A stretch of DNA of 64,000 bases from Adiantum capillus-veneris (GCA_014529385.2 CM043970.1:61199523-61263522); one strand, 5' to 3'. Counted from the first letter of the stretch, positions 21,466 to 31,769 are shown. Numbers and translations: made by a program. Notes: generated by a model from the letters alone, not told the origin.

Positions 21466-22942
21466 TGTCACCAGTGTGTGACTACTATCTATCCTTTTTG
21501 TTGATTTCTTTCTTATTATCTATTTACTTTCACTTTTTGGAAACACCCCTCGGGAAATCTAACTGCCCTGCATTGCATAGCTAGTGTGGAACTGTCCAGA
21601 GGGAGTCCAGGCCTGAGGGCAAGAGAGCACTAAGGTTGGACAAGGACTATGGTTAGCCAAGTGGGGTCATTGACTAGCCAAAGTGGAATCCTTTGCTACA
21701 GAGGCTACATTTCAGTTTTGGATGTGGCCACAGTGTACAAAGAGGGTCGGATGACCTAGAAAGATATAATGGCAGCATCTCCTAAAATTTAGGGAACTGC
21801 TATTTTGGGACCTGAAAATGTCTTCGCGTCATTACGTGCAGTTTGACATGGGGATCATTTTGTTACTCTGTGGCCAAGTCAACAGAGGCTGCAGGTGAGA
21901 TATTTTTAGACCCGAGGGTCTAAAGCGGGAAAATGCACAAATGAGTGACACTTGGCACTCTGAGGCCAGTTTACTACTTATAGAGAAGGCAAAAACGTGA
22001 TTTATAGCTGGGAGGCTCATTTTGCAAGTGTCTGTCACAGGTTAAGAGCTATGGAGTGCTTGCTTTCCCTCTTATGCACAGTGCGGTGCCAGGAGTGATG
22101 CCCTGCACGCTACGCACTGCCCTCTCTCTCCCCTTTGGCAGTATGTTATGCCCCTCTAGTGGGCTCTTCATTTGACCAATGTACAGTTGTGTGGGTTCAT
22201 GCGCGATTGCCGAGGCAAGAGCCTCTTGCACAGGTACTGGATTAGCTAGCGGCTAATCCCCCCGCAGGTACAGGTGAATTCGGAGAGGTTTCACGCCAGA
22301 AATCTCGTCCAATTCAAAGGGCAAGTAGCCCTACAGGTGCGGGAGCTCGAGGACTTGCTAGGGATGCGACCGGCACGCGGAACGGAGCCCGAAACAGTGA
22401 ATTACAGCCTGCTGTGTATTTTTGCAGGTTTAGGGTTTTGGCCCTAAACGGACCCTAATACCCCCAGGAGGTTCGGGGACGCAAGGGGACCGCTGTACAG
22501 GCGATCTGGCACTTTTTCAGGGCTGAAAACAGAGAATTCAGCGTGCTGCAGATTCTCGCCAGGTTTTGCAAAGTGCCCGTATGCGTCGGGAAAATCAGTC
22601 AATGCGTGGGAATACTGACCGTGAAGGGTTCTAGTACAGTTATGCTGCCGAAATCGGGCTGGAACAGTGGAAATTCAGCCGAGTTTGTGCGGGGCAGCTT
22701 GTAGGAACCACAGCGTTTATTCCCTCTTTTGAACAATAAAGAAATACCGAAAGGGGCGCCTAAGTTAGGGGCCAATCTGGTGTCCGTCTACTCATACAGG
22801 TGCAATCTAGCAGCCTGTATCCCTCTCCCCTTTGATGTGTCTTGAAAGTACAGGTAAAATAGACGAATAATAATGGGTGAAAGCTAAATCAAGGTTTAAA
22901 GTAAAGTCTACCGCCCTTTTTGTATTGAACAGGCCGGTTTCA
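21466..22942 (+). mobile_element. Gyp-C 5' LTR (1477 bp)
   Basis: TGTCACC...GGTTTCA. It contains AATAAAGAAATACCG...GGGGCCAAT at 22735-22775, likely a poly(A)/R-U5 block shared with other LTRs here. Candidate TATA-like sites such as CTTATAGAGAAG (near 21977) are weak. Followed directly by the primer binding site. Confidence 0.95.
22735..22775 (+). promoter_or_regulatory. Conserved LTR block with AATAAA signal
   Basis: AATAAAGAAATACCGAAAGG then GGCGCC and GGGGCCAAT. Variants occur in the LTRs of Gyp-B1, Gyp-B2 and the relics at 32792-32830 and 33992-34032, although the rest of those LTRs is dissimilar. The AATAAA suggests polyadenylation; the role of the rest is inferred only from conservation. 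Confidence 0.65.
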
Positions 22943-22958
22943 TGGTTCCATCGACGGG
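22943..22958 (+). other. Gyp-C primer binding site
   Basis: TGGTTCCATCGACGGG begins immediately after the LTR. It starts TGG as required to pair with a tRNA CCA end, but is not the initiator-Met type used by Gyp-B and D. I could not assign the tRNA. Confidence 0.75.
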
Positions 22959-22999
22959 ATTAAATCACTTTTTTCCATAGAAGTGAGCCTTGGTCAGTT

Positions 23000-25900
23000 T
23001 TGGGCTTGAAGACACAGGGGATCATAGACCAGACACAGGGAATTGTAATTATGGCTGACAGACCAGATGATGTGACTGAAGAGGTTTCCTCTTCACAGGG
23101 TCAACAGACACATGAAGTGGGTGAGTCCTCAAGACCACCACAGACTGATGATGATATATTGAGGACCCAGTTGGCTACTGCTGTGGCTATGTTCACACAA
23201 GTAATGCAGAACCCAAGGTTTTTAGCCTTTCTGCAACCTCCTGTTCCGTCTCAGCAAGTTGGGTCACTGGATCATATTCAAAAGCCTGTTAAGGCTCGAG
23301 CACAGGTGATTCATACCGCACAGTCAATGGAAACACCTGTACACTTGACGGAGAACATGCAGTCTCCACAACCTATGCCTAAGGTGCAAGAACAGGTGGC
23401 TGAGATGCCAGTCTTTCAAGCTGTACCAGTTCAGCCCGCCACCTTTCAGCAGCCTATAGCTGGTTCTAATGGGCAGGGAAGCAACCTACAGGCTATGCAA
23501 CAGGTCTTCCCACCACCTTCAGTACACCCTGGCTATTTTGGAGGTGGATCGGTATTTCAGAGCATGGCTGGTCATGCACCTGGAAATCAGTTTTATACGC
23601 CAGGAACAGTGTTTGCGGGTGCTCAAACGATGATGCCTAACCCCATGTACAGTGTCATGGGTATGCAACCAGGGTTTCAAAGCACTCAGGGACAATTTGG
23701 GATGCCACAAGCAAATTTTGGTATGGCTGGAATTACAAATCAGCAGCCAAATATGGCATTTCCAGGTCAAGTTAATAGCGGCCAAGGAACACAAATGAAC
23801 CCTATTAGTGTTCCCATGTTTCAGTCACTTCCATATGACAATTTAACGCCGCTGGAGAGGCCAACTCCGTACAAAGAAGGTGGCAAAGGAGTGTCATTCA
23901 CGACCTTTACAGGGTTTGATGACAGGAAGAAGGCTCTTTCATTCCTCCAGCAGTTTGACAAGGCCTATGCAGGGGGAAACTTTACAGAGGCTTCAAAGGT
24001 CCGCAAGGCAGCCACTTTCTTGACAGGGAATGCGGGACAATGGTGGACAACTTTATTGCTTCAAGGGCAAGCTCCGTCCACATGGATTTACTTCAAGCAG
24101 ATTTTTGCAGCAGCATGGTTATCTGATGACTTTGAAGCAGATGTCATGACAGAATGGCACCAGCTAAATGCTGCCACTTGCAGAAATCTGGATGATTACA
24201 ATCGGAAGTTTTGGAAAGCTCTACTTCCAGTAACTTCCTATAGGTTTGTGCCATTGACAGAACAGATAGAAAAATACTGTTGTGGCCTACCCAAAGGATT
24301 GAGAAAATACTGCACAAAGACCAAAGTCACTACTTTGACGCAGCTCATCGAGGTAGCAAACACTGGCAATGGTTTGCTCAAGGGAGAAGATTGTGAATTT
24401 AACACTGGCGTCAAGGCAGGATCAGGCAAGAAAAATTCAGCCAAGAAGCACGTTCCCGATGAGGCTCCTAAAGGGACTCAGGAGTCGGCCAACGCAGGGA
24501 AAGACAAAGCTACGGCTGAATCAGAAAAAGGACCCGCAAAGAAATGGAAAAGACGTTTTCCTCGCAAGTCAGAAGAGCAAAAGAAGGTCCTGAGGACAGA
24601 GAACAAATGCTTTATATGTGAGCAGCCTGGCCACATTGCTTACAACTGTCCTACAAAGAAAAGGCCAGCTGATTCTGAAGACAAGGAGGACAGGAAGGGA
24701 AAGAAGCCCATGGCTGGTCTAGTGCCAGATATGGTGGGCGACAAGCCAAATTCAGATGCAAGTGAGCTTTGCAGAGCATGGGGAAAGGTTAGGGATCAAA
24801 CAGTGCTTATCTTCTTTGATCCAGGTGCCAAAGCCAACTTTATTTCCCCAGAATTGGCTTCAAAGTTGGGAATCAGACCTGAAGAGATGGGGTATACAGC
24901 AGAGGCAGGTTTGGCATGTCCTGGCCATACAGAGGCTGTGACACCCATCATTGGAAAGTTGCGTCTACATATCCAGTCCTATGTAGATGCTGAAGAATTT
25001 TACATCATGCCACTGGACGGATGTGATGTGTTGTTAGGTATTCCTTGGTTGTTTCGTGTACAGGGAATCATGGATGCCTACAACAAAAAGATCACTGTAC
25101 AGAGCAGGGGAAAGACTCACATTCTGGATGTAAAGCTTAAAGGGGAGTCTATTCCTACTGTATCAGCTTCTGCTATTACTTCTGTAATGAAAAAGCATCT
25201 TTCTGCGTACTTGGTTTTTGCACGTGAAGTGTCAGATTGTGATGAATCAAATTTATCTGTGCTAGATAAAGAAAGGTCAATGTTTTTACAACAGTATAGT
25301 GACTGTTTTTCCGATTCATTACCGTCTCAATTACCGCCAGAGAGACCCGAGGACCATGCGATAGATTTGGTGCCAGGCAGTAGCCCACCAAATAAGCCTC
25401 CGTACAGGGTTAGTGCGGCTCAGCAGAAAGAGATAATGGGCCAAGTACAGGAGCTGTTAGAAAAGGGGCTGATTCAGCCCAGTTCATCTCCATTCTGTTC
25501 TCCAGTGTTGTTGGTGCAGAAAAAAGATGGCTCATGGCGTATGTGCATCGACTACCGTGCACTGAACAAGAATACCATCAAGAATAGGTTCCCTATACCT
25601 AGAATTGATGATATTATGGACAAATTAGAAGGAGCAGCTATGTTTAGCAGGATAGATCTAAAGAGTGGGTATCATCAGATCCGCATTAGATCAGAGGATG
25701 TGCACAAGACTGCTTTTAGAACAACGTTTGGCCTTTACGAATTTTTAGTGATGCCCTTTGGTCTCACAAATGCTCCTGCTACGTTTAATAGGATGATGGA
25801 CAGAATTTTCCGTCCACACCAGCAGTTTGTTGGTACGTTCTTTGATGACATGATAGTCTACTCAAAGAATGAAGAGGAGCATAGGCATCACTTGGCCATT

Positions 25901-28114
25901 GTGTTCAAAGAGCTACGCAGTCATAGGTTGCTCATCAATGCAAAGAAAAGTGAGTTTTTTCTGGAAGAGATTCACTTTCTGGGACACATTGTCTCAAAGG
26001 ATGGTGTCAGAATGGATCCTGCAAAAGTTGAAGCGATCAAGTCATGGCCAAATTTGAAGACGGTGCATGATGTCCGAAGCTTTTTGGGACTATGCTCCTA
26101 TTACAGAAGGTTTATTCGAAATTTCGCTGAGATTGCTTCACCTTTACATGCTCTTCAAAAGAAGGCAGTCACCTTCAGATGGACACAGAAAGAGATTTCA
26201 GCTTTTAATCTCTTAAAGGAAAAGATGACTTCAGATCCAGTCATTGTGTTGCCGGATCTTAGGAAGTCATTTGTGGTCCAGTGTGATGCCTGCGGTAGTA
26301 GCATTGGTGCAGTGCTAATGCAAGATGGCAGGGTAGTAGCCTATGAGAGCAGAATTTTGCAAGGGCCAGAGATGACCATGCAGGTCTATGAGAAAGAGTT
26401 ACTGGCTGTGATTCATGCGCTCTTAAGTTGGAAACACTACCTGCTAGGTGCAGACTTTGTTGTCCAAACGGACCATCAGACCTTGCGATACTTCTTGACA
26501 CAGACAAAGTTATCTGAGAAGCATATGCGATGGGCAAATATCTTGTCCATGTTCCATTTTCAGATTGTGCATGTGGAAGGCAAGAAGAACGTTGTGGCCG
26601 ATGCCTTGTCAAGGAAGCCACAAATTTCAGCTGTGTCGATTCCTTATCATCATGAACTTGATGATATGAGACAACAGTATGCAAATGATGAAGATTTAGC
26701 AAGGGTCTTCGAGCAACTAATGGATGGACAACGTCATGAACACTATCTTCTTAAAGACGGGTTCATGATGATGCATGGCAGATTGTGTGTCACAAAGCCA
26801 TTGCGACGCAAAGTTATGGAAGAGAGTCATGTCCCACCGTATGCAGGGCATCGTGGTATCGATGCTACAGTTAAAGCGGTTGAGACATTCTTCTATTGGC
26901 CTACATTGAGAAGAGATGTGGATGCCTTTGTGCGAGAATGCCTAATATGCCAAAAGGTCAAGTTTGACAGGCAAAAGGCACCAGGGTTATTGCAACCACT
27001 ACCTATTCCAGATAAACCATGGGAAAGTATTGCTATGGATTTTATCTTTGATCTTCCGAGAACGCAGACAGGAAATGATGGTATTTGGACCATTATTTGC
27101 AGATTCAGCAAACAGGCTCATTTTATTCCTGTCAGGAAGAAGATAAAGCCAGATCAGATGGCACGCTTGTTTATGAGCAATATTTTCAAGTATCATGGCA
27201 TGCCACAGTCGATTGTTAGCGACCGTGATCCACGCATGACAAGTTTGTTCTGGAGAGGTTTGTTTGAGAATATGGGCACCACGCTCAAATTCTCTTCGTC
27301 ATTTCATCCTCAAACAGATGGGCAGTCAGAAGAGGCAAATTCTACTATCCTAGATCTGCTGAAGTGTTATGTGTCAGAGCATAAAGGAAAGTGGGAGCAG
27401 TATTTGCCATTGGTGGAGTATGCATACAATAATACAGTGCATTCATCAACTGGCAAGGCACCCTTTGAGATAGTTGAAGGTGGCAAGAAAGTTCCTCCCA
27501 TACTGCATACAAAGGACAAGATATTTGAAGCAGATAAGTATGTTCAGGATATGGATGAAATGTACAAGAAGGTCAAAGTGGCCTTAGAAAGGACTCAGGC
27601 AAAGCAAAAGAAAGCAGTTGATCGTCACCGTCGTGAAGTGGTATACTCACTTGGTGATTGGGTGCTTTTACGCTTTGAAAAGGCAAGGTTAAAGAAGATA
27701 AAGGGCAAGGAAAGACTGTTTCCAAAGCTCAGCATGCGTTACTATGGGCCTTTTCAAGTATGCGACATAATCAATGATGTTGCATATAGGCTGAAATTGC
27801 CTGACAGTTGGAAGATTCACAATGCGTTTCATGTGAGTCTTCTCAGACCCTATGTGGGTGATGTGCCAGAAGATATACCAGCTGAAGATCAGCCGGAAGT
27901 CGAGGAACTTGACGAAATCTTGGTCCCTGAACAGATTTTGGCACACAAAGAAAGGAAAGTGAAAGGCAAGGTTGCTAGGCGTTACTTGGTAAAGTTCAGA
28001 AACTATCCACCAATGGATGCTAAGTGGATGGAAGAAGGTGAACTTGCAGAGTCACCAACTGTGTTATCACTTTACCTGGAAGCCTTCGATTTGCAACCTA
28101 CCTTGACCCCTTGA
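23000..28114 (+). CDS. Gyp-C gag-pol polyprotein (chromovirus)
   Basis: 1704 codons with no break. Residues 1-280 are a Gln/Pro/Met-rich gag N-terminus. About 290-465 is capsid-like, with an FTGFDDRKKALSFLQQFD block and QWW near 344. A CCHC knuckle has C537, C540, H545 and C550. The protease active site is D607-P-G-A610. RT spans about 805-985 with catalytic FFDD at 947-950. RNase H is about 1090-1205, ending in ADALSR. The integrase zinc domain is about 1275-1320 and its core has D1347, D1408 and E1444, exactly the D-35-E spacing. A GPY/F module lies near 1580, and a chromodomain at about 1640-1685 contains RRYLVKFRNYPPMDAKWM. The polyprotein would be processed by its own protease; the chromodomain is expected to target chromatin. 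ATG 23000 is the first start; ATG 23051 is an alternative. Confidence 0.95.
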   Translation: MGLKTQGIIDQTQGIVIMADRPDDVTEEVSSSQGQQTHEVGESSRPPQTDDDILRTQLATAVAMFTQVMQNPRFLAFLQPPVPSQQVGSLDHIQKPVKARAQVIHTAQSMETPVHLTENMQSPQPMPKVQEQVAEMPVFQAVPVQPATFQQPIAGSNGQGSNLQAMQQVFPPPSVHPGYFGGGSVFQSMAGHAPGNQFYTPGTVFAGAQTMMPNPMYSVMGMQPGFQSTQGQFGMPQANFGMAGITNQQPNMAFPGQVNSGQGTQMNPISVPMFQSLPYDNLTPLERPTPYKEGGKGVSFTTFTGFDDRKKALSFLQQFDKAYAGGNFTEASKVRKAATFLTGNAGQWWTTLLLQGQAPSTWIYFKQIFAAAWLSDDFEADVMTEWHQLNAATCRNLDDYNRKFWKALLPVTSYRFVPLTEQIEKYCCGLPKGLRKYCTKTKVTTLTQLIEVANTGNGLLKGEDCEFNTGVKAGSGKKNSAKKHVPDEAPKGTQESANAGKDKATAESEKGPAKKWKRRFPRKSEEQKKVLRTENKCFICEQPGHIAYNCPTKKRPADSEDKEDRKGKKPMAGLVPDMVGDKPNSDASELCRAWGKVRDQTVLIFFDPGAKANFISPELASKLGIRPEEMGYTAEAGLACPGHTEAVTPIIGKLRLHIQSYVDAEEFYIMPLDGCDVLLGIPWLFRVQGIMDAYNKKITVQSRGKTHILDVKLKGESIPTVSASAITSVMKKHLSAYLVFAREVSDCDESNLSVLDKERSMFLQQYSDCFSDSLPSQLPPERPEDHAIDLVPGSSPPNKPPYRVSAAQQKEIMGQVQELLEKGLIQPSSSPFCSPVLLVQKKDGSWRMCIDYRALNKNTIKNRFPIPRIDDIMDKLEGAAMFSRIDLKSGYHQIRIRSEDVHKTAFRTTFGLYEFLVMPFGLTNAPATFNRMMDRIFRPHQQFVGTFFDDMIVYSKNEEEHRHHLAIVFKELRSHRLLINAKKSEFFLEEIHFLGHIVSKDGVRMDPAKVEAIKSWPNLKTVHDVRSFLGLCSYYRRFIRNFAEIASPLHALQKKAVTFRWTQKEISAFNLLKEKMTSDPVIVLPDLRKSFVVQCDACGSSIGAVLMQDGRVVAYESRILQGPEMTMQVYEKELLAVIHALLSWKHYLLGADFVVQTDHQTLRYFLTQTKLSEKHMRWANILSMFHFQIVHVEGKKNVVADALSRKPQISAVSIPYHHELDDMRQQYANDEDLARVFEQLMDGQRHEHYLLKDGFMMMHGRLCVTKPLRRKVMEESHVPPYAGHRGIDATVKAVETFFYWPTLRRDVDAFVRECLICQKVKFDRQKAPGLLQPLPIPDKPWESIAMDFIFDLPRTQTGNDGIWTIICRFSKQAHFIPVRKKIKPDQMARLFMSNIFKYHGMPQSIVSDRDPRMTSLFWRGLFENMGTTLKFSSSFHPQTDGQSEEANSTILDLLKCYVSEHKGKWEQYLPLVEYAYNNTVHSSTGKAPFEIVEGGKKVPPILHTKDKIFEADKYVQDMDEMYKKVKVALERTQAKQKKAVDRHRREVVYSLGDWVLLRFEKARLKKIKGKERLFPKLSMRYYGPFQVCDIINDVAYRLKLPDSWKIHNAFHVSLLRPYVGDVPEDIPAEDQPEVEELDEILVPEQILAHKERKVKGKVARRYLVKFRNYPPMDAKWMEEGELAESPTVLSLYLEAFDLQPTLTP

Positions 28115-28675
28115 GTTTCAAAGCTACATGGACTGTCAGTGTGACAATGGCTTCTGAAACAAATGATGTACAAGGTATTTAAAGTGAGCTCAAATGAAAT
28201 ACCTGTTACATGAATGTTAGAGCTGTACAGATTGTCAGTTTGGCAATTGCTCTTATGGAATGTCCAAAAGTTTGGTTAGTGCTATAGAAGTGAGTATTTC
28301 TTGTCAGTCTGTCAAGGATACAGTGATTGCTTCTATTAAAGAGTACATGTGTAACTGCATTCTTAAACTGTCGGTTTGGGTATGCTCGAAAGTGTTACGG
28401 GATCCAACGTGTACTATAAGACAGTGGCAAAATGTGCAGCTACCATTTTGTCATTGGAAAGTTAGTGACTCAAAGCAATGGCAGAGTGCGAAGCTACCAC
28501 TATGTCATTGGGACAGGGTTCACACGCAGGCAATACATGAGTCGACGAGGTGTTGAATACACCAGGGTTGACAATGAGCATGTATGTTTCGTATATGTGT
28601 CGACAGGTGTTGAATACATCAGTGTTGACAGTAAGCATGTACGACATAGATGCAAACGAGGACGTTTGAGATTTC
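28115..28675 (+). other. Gyp-C 3' untranslated region with two tandem repeats
   Basis: About 560 bp between the pol stop and the polypurine tract. At 28421-28519 a unit of about 57 bp (GTGGCAAAATGTGCAGCTAC / ATGGCAGAGTGCGAAGCTAC ... GTCATTGG) occurs twice. At 28540-28650 a unit of about 61 bp (GTCGACGAGGTGTTGAATAC / GTCGACAGGTGTTGAATAC) occurs twice. Short ORFs here follow the repeats and are not convincing genes. Confidence 0.8.
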
Positions 28676-28687
28676 AGGAGGGGGGTA
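28676..28687 (+). other. Gyp-C polypurine tract
   Basis: AGGAGGGGGGTA immediately precedes the 3' LTR start at 28688. Confidence 0.9.
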
Positions 28688-30164
28688 TGTCACCAGTGTG
28701 TGACTACTATCTATCCTTTTTGTTGATTTCTTTCTTATTATCTATTTACTTTCACTTTTTGGAAACACCCCTCGGGAAATCTAACTGCCCTGCATTGCAT
28801 AGCTAGTGTGGAACTGTCCAGAGGGAGTCCAGGCCTGAGGGCAAGAGAGCACTAAGGTTGGACAAGGACTATGGTTAGCCAAGTGGGGTCATTGACTAGC
28901 CAAAGTGGAATCCTTTGCTACAGAGGCTACATTTCAGTTTTGGATGTGGCCACAGTGTACAAAGAGGGTCGGATGACCTAGAAAGATATAATGGCAGCAT
29001 CTCCTAAAATTTAGGGAACTGCTATTTTGGGACCTGAAAATGTCTTCGCGTCATTACGTGCAGTTTGACATGGGGATCATTTTGTTACTCTGTGGCCAAG
29101 TCAACAGAGGCTGCAGGTGAGATATTTTTAGACCCGAGGGTCTAAAGCGGGAAAATGCACAAATGAGTGACACTTGGCACTCTGAGGCCAGTTTACTACT
29201 TATAGAGAAGGCAAAAACGTGATTTATAGCTGGGAGGCTCATTTTGCAAGTGTCTGTCACAGGTTAAGAGCTATGGAGTGCTTGCTTTCCCTCTTATGCA
29301 CAGTGCGGTGCCAGGAGTGATGCCCTGCACGCTACGCACTGCCCTCTCTCTCCCCTTTGGCAGTATGTTATGCCCCTCTAGTGGGCTCTTCATTTGACCA
29401 ATGTACAGTTGTGTGGGTTCATGCGCGATTGCCGAGGCAAGAGCCTCTTGCACAGGTACTGGATTAGCTAGCGGCTAATCCCCCCGCAGGTACAGGTGAA
29501 TTCGGAGAGGTTTCACGCCAGAAATCTCGTCCAATTCAAAGGGCAAGTAGCCCTACAGGTGCGGGAGCTCGAGGACTTGCTAGGGATGCGACCGGCACGC
29601 GGAACGGAGCCCGAAACAGTGAATTACAGCCTGCTGTGTATTTTTGCAGGTTTAGGGTTTTGGCCCTAAACGGACCCTAATACCCCCAGGAGGTTCGGGG
29701 ACGCAAGGGGACCGCTGTACAGGCGATCTGGCACTTTTTCAGGGCTGAAAACAGAGAATTCAGCGTGCTGCAGATTCTCGCCAGGTTTTGCAAAGTGCCC
29801 GTATGCGTCGGGAAAATCAGTCAATGCGTGGGAATACTGACCGTGAAGGGTTCTAGTACAGTTATGCTGCCGAAATCGGGCTGGAACAGTGGAAATTCAG
29901 CCGAGTTTGTGCGGGGCAGCTTGTAGGAACCACAGCGTTTATTCCCTCTTTTGAACAATAAAGAAATACCGAAAGGGGCGCCTAAGTTAGGGGCCAATCT
30001 GGTGTCCGTCTACTCATACAGGTGCAATCTAGCAGCCTGTATCCCTCTCCCCTTTGATGTGTCTTGAAAGTACAGGTAAAATAGACGAATAATAATGGGT
30101 GAAAGCTAAATCAAGGTTTAAAGTAAAGTCTACCGCCCTTTTTGGATTGAACAGGCCGGTTTCA
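28688..30164 (+). mobile_element. Gyp-C 3' LTR (1477 bp)
   Basis: Same length as the 5' LTR and essentially the same sequence. The only difference I noticed is G at 30145 for T at 22923. It is followed by the CTTGG duplication and then D's LTR. Confidence 0.95.
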
Positions 30165-30169
30165 CTTGG
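30165..30169. other. Gyp-C target-site duplication, right copy (CTTGG)
   Basis: Matches 21461-21465 exactly. Confidence 0.95.
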
Positions 30170-31114
30170 ACTCGACGACGATGAGGACGACGACAAGACA
30201 GGCTGAAATCTGAAAACGCTAAGGGCTGAAATCTGCAAATCTTTATCTGCTGAATTCTGACTCTATGTCGATGGCGACGATGCGATGACAACGCGTTGAA
30301 AACGCAGATGCTGAAATCTGTGTTTCCGGGCTGAATCTGCAAACTTCGCGGGATCTGACCGTGCGGCGAGGATCTGTTGCGGGAAGGTGAGATCTGCGAG
30401 GTTCGGGACTTCTTCTGCTGGTTCTAACTGCTGAAAACTGAAAACGCTGGTCCTTCTTGATGCCTTGTTGCGATGGAACTGCAAAACCCGCCAAGCGCTG
30501 ATCTGCAACCAAAAATGCTAGGGCTGAAAACTGACCTTGCGGTGGAAATCTGCTAACGCTAGAGATGATCTACTGTGTTGCTGTTGGAAACGCTAAGTTC
30601 AGCTGTCTTGCGGTAGCCGAGGCTGATCTGCTGAACAAAAACGCCAGGGCTGATCTTGTCCAAAAACGCTAGGCCAAGCTTGCGAGAGCAAAAACGCTAG
30701 GTTTGCTGATGGAGTGAGTCTTGCTGAGAAGTTGCCTGTTGAGCAAAGGTGCTCCTGCTGCCTCTTCTGCCAGAAAGTGGTAGTGCTAGGTTGCTTATAT
30801 ATTTCATTAGCAAAATTGCCCTACCTAGTTCCCAACAAAAGTCACTTAAAAATAATAAGTGAAAAATGTCAAAAATAGGGAAAATAGGTCTATGCACTAT
30901 AAAAATGCTCCTGATTGGTTCTGATGGAATCTGATGATCATGCTGTGTGCAACCAGAGGATATGCATCTAATCTAAGTGTCTGGACATGCACGGTCTGCA
31001 AACACTCACAAAAGTGCCAGATCGCTTCTTATTCTAGACTGACTTGACTAAACTGAACCCTTGTCATGTTGTAGCTTGTCCACGGACACATAGGGTTGGA
31101 TGTGTCACGTGACA
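30165..31114 (-). mobile_element. LTR-D 5' LTR, outer segment
   Basis: Resumes D's LTR after Gyp-C and matches 18158-19126, including the GCTGAAATCTG-rich part. It ends (plus strand) GTCACGTGACA at 31114, where the Gyp-B2 tail resumes. Confidence 0.9.
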
Positions 31115-31755
31115 AGTAGTGAGAAATGATGATTGAAAAGTGTTGTTGTGACTCTCGGCCCAAACCTGGATGGTTATGCGGGAGGAGTATAAAGAAGTCT
31201 AAGCAATTGTAACTTGTTACTCTCAACATCTCCAAACGACGCAGGCTGCGGTCTGGAGGGCGTTTGGTTGTAAAAGGCCTCTATATCTCCCGGCCTGGAC
31301 CTTTTTAGGTTATGCGGGAGGAGTGATGAGGGAGTCGTTGAATATTTCCCGGCCCAGACCTTGGTAGGTTATGCAGGAGGAGTGTTCATCGGCGGCTTTA
31401 TGTTTCTATGTCTTGTACCATGCATATGTGAGCATTTGTGTTGCATTGCGATGTGCCAACCATTGAATATTCCTAATTGGATGAAATTGCATGAGTATGT
31501 AATTTTAGTACATCAAGACACCTGTGGAAGATCAGTACGGTCTGGGTGTGATGGCTAATTCTACTACGCCGGAATAACAAGAGTTCCGATATGGACGAAA
31601 GGAGAAGCTAACTCCTTGATCAAAAGAGCCAAAAGGAGAAGCTAACTCCTTAACAAAAGAGCAAACTGATTGTCCCTCGGAATGACCCTCTGAAATTTTT
31701 GAGCTAGCTTGAGTTGTTTTGCAGATATGATGTAATCGCGGACGATTACTCTCTT
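31115..31755 (+). other. Gyp-B2 3' tail, resumed after element D
   Basis: Non-coding. It is homologous to the Gyp-B1 tail at 10298-10640 (minus strand). A block with CGGCC...ACCT...GGTTATGCGGGAGGAGT occurs three times (about 31151-31190, 31285-31325 and 31346-31385). A 24-bp AGGAGAAGCTAACTCCTT-type repeat occurs twice near 31600-31650. No credible ORF. Confidence 0.75.
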
Positions 31756-31769
31756 TCAAGAAGGGGAGA
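31756..31769 (+). other. Gyp-B2 polypurine tract
   Basis: TTCAAGAAGGGGAGA precedes the 3' LTR start TGTCACCAACTG at 31770. Confidence 0.85.

Larger units (their letters stand above)
21466..30164 (+). mobile_element. Gyp-C: intact, recently inserted chromovirus (8.7 kb)
   Basis: Two 1477-bp LTRs (21466-22942 and 28688-30164), a primer site, a single uninterrupted 1704-codon gag-pol frame, a polypurine tract and a perfect CTTGG duplication. The LTRs appear identical except T at 22923 versus G at 30145. It is inserted in the 5' LTR of D, which is itself inserted in Gyp-B2, so it is the youngest layer. By structure it is a candidate autonomous element; activity is not shown by sequence. Confidence 0.95.
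17875..31114 (-). mobile_element. LTR-D: non-autonomous LTR element, minus strand, hosting Gyp-C
   Basis: On the minus strand the LTR begins TGTCACGTGA and ends CCTTACA. The 5' LTR is 31114-30165 plus 21465-21185, split by Gyp-C. The primer site (TGGTATTAGAGC) is at 21183-21172, the internal region at 21171-19141, the polypurine tract at 19140-19127 and the 3' LTR at 19126-17875. Only a gag-like start and unrecognised ORFs lie inside, and there is no pol. It is inserted in the tail of Gyp-B2, which resumes at 31115. The flanking 5-mers (CCGAG / AGTAG) are not a clean duplication. Confidence 0.82.

Noticed and set aside
17870-31119. Clean target-site duplication for element D
   Set aside because: The flanking 5-mers CCGAG and AGTAG do not match; either mutation or slightly wrong borders. 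D's limits rest on LTR comparison, primer site and purine tract.
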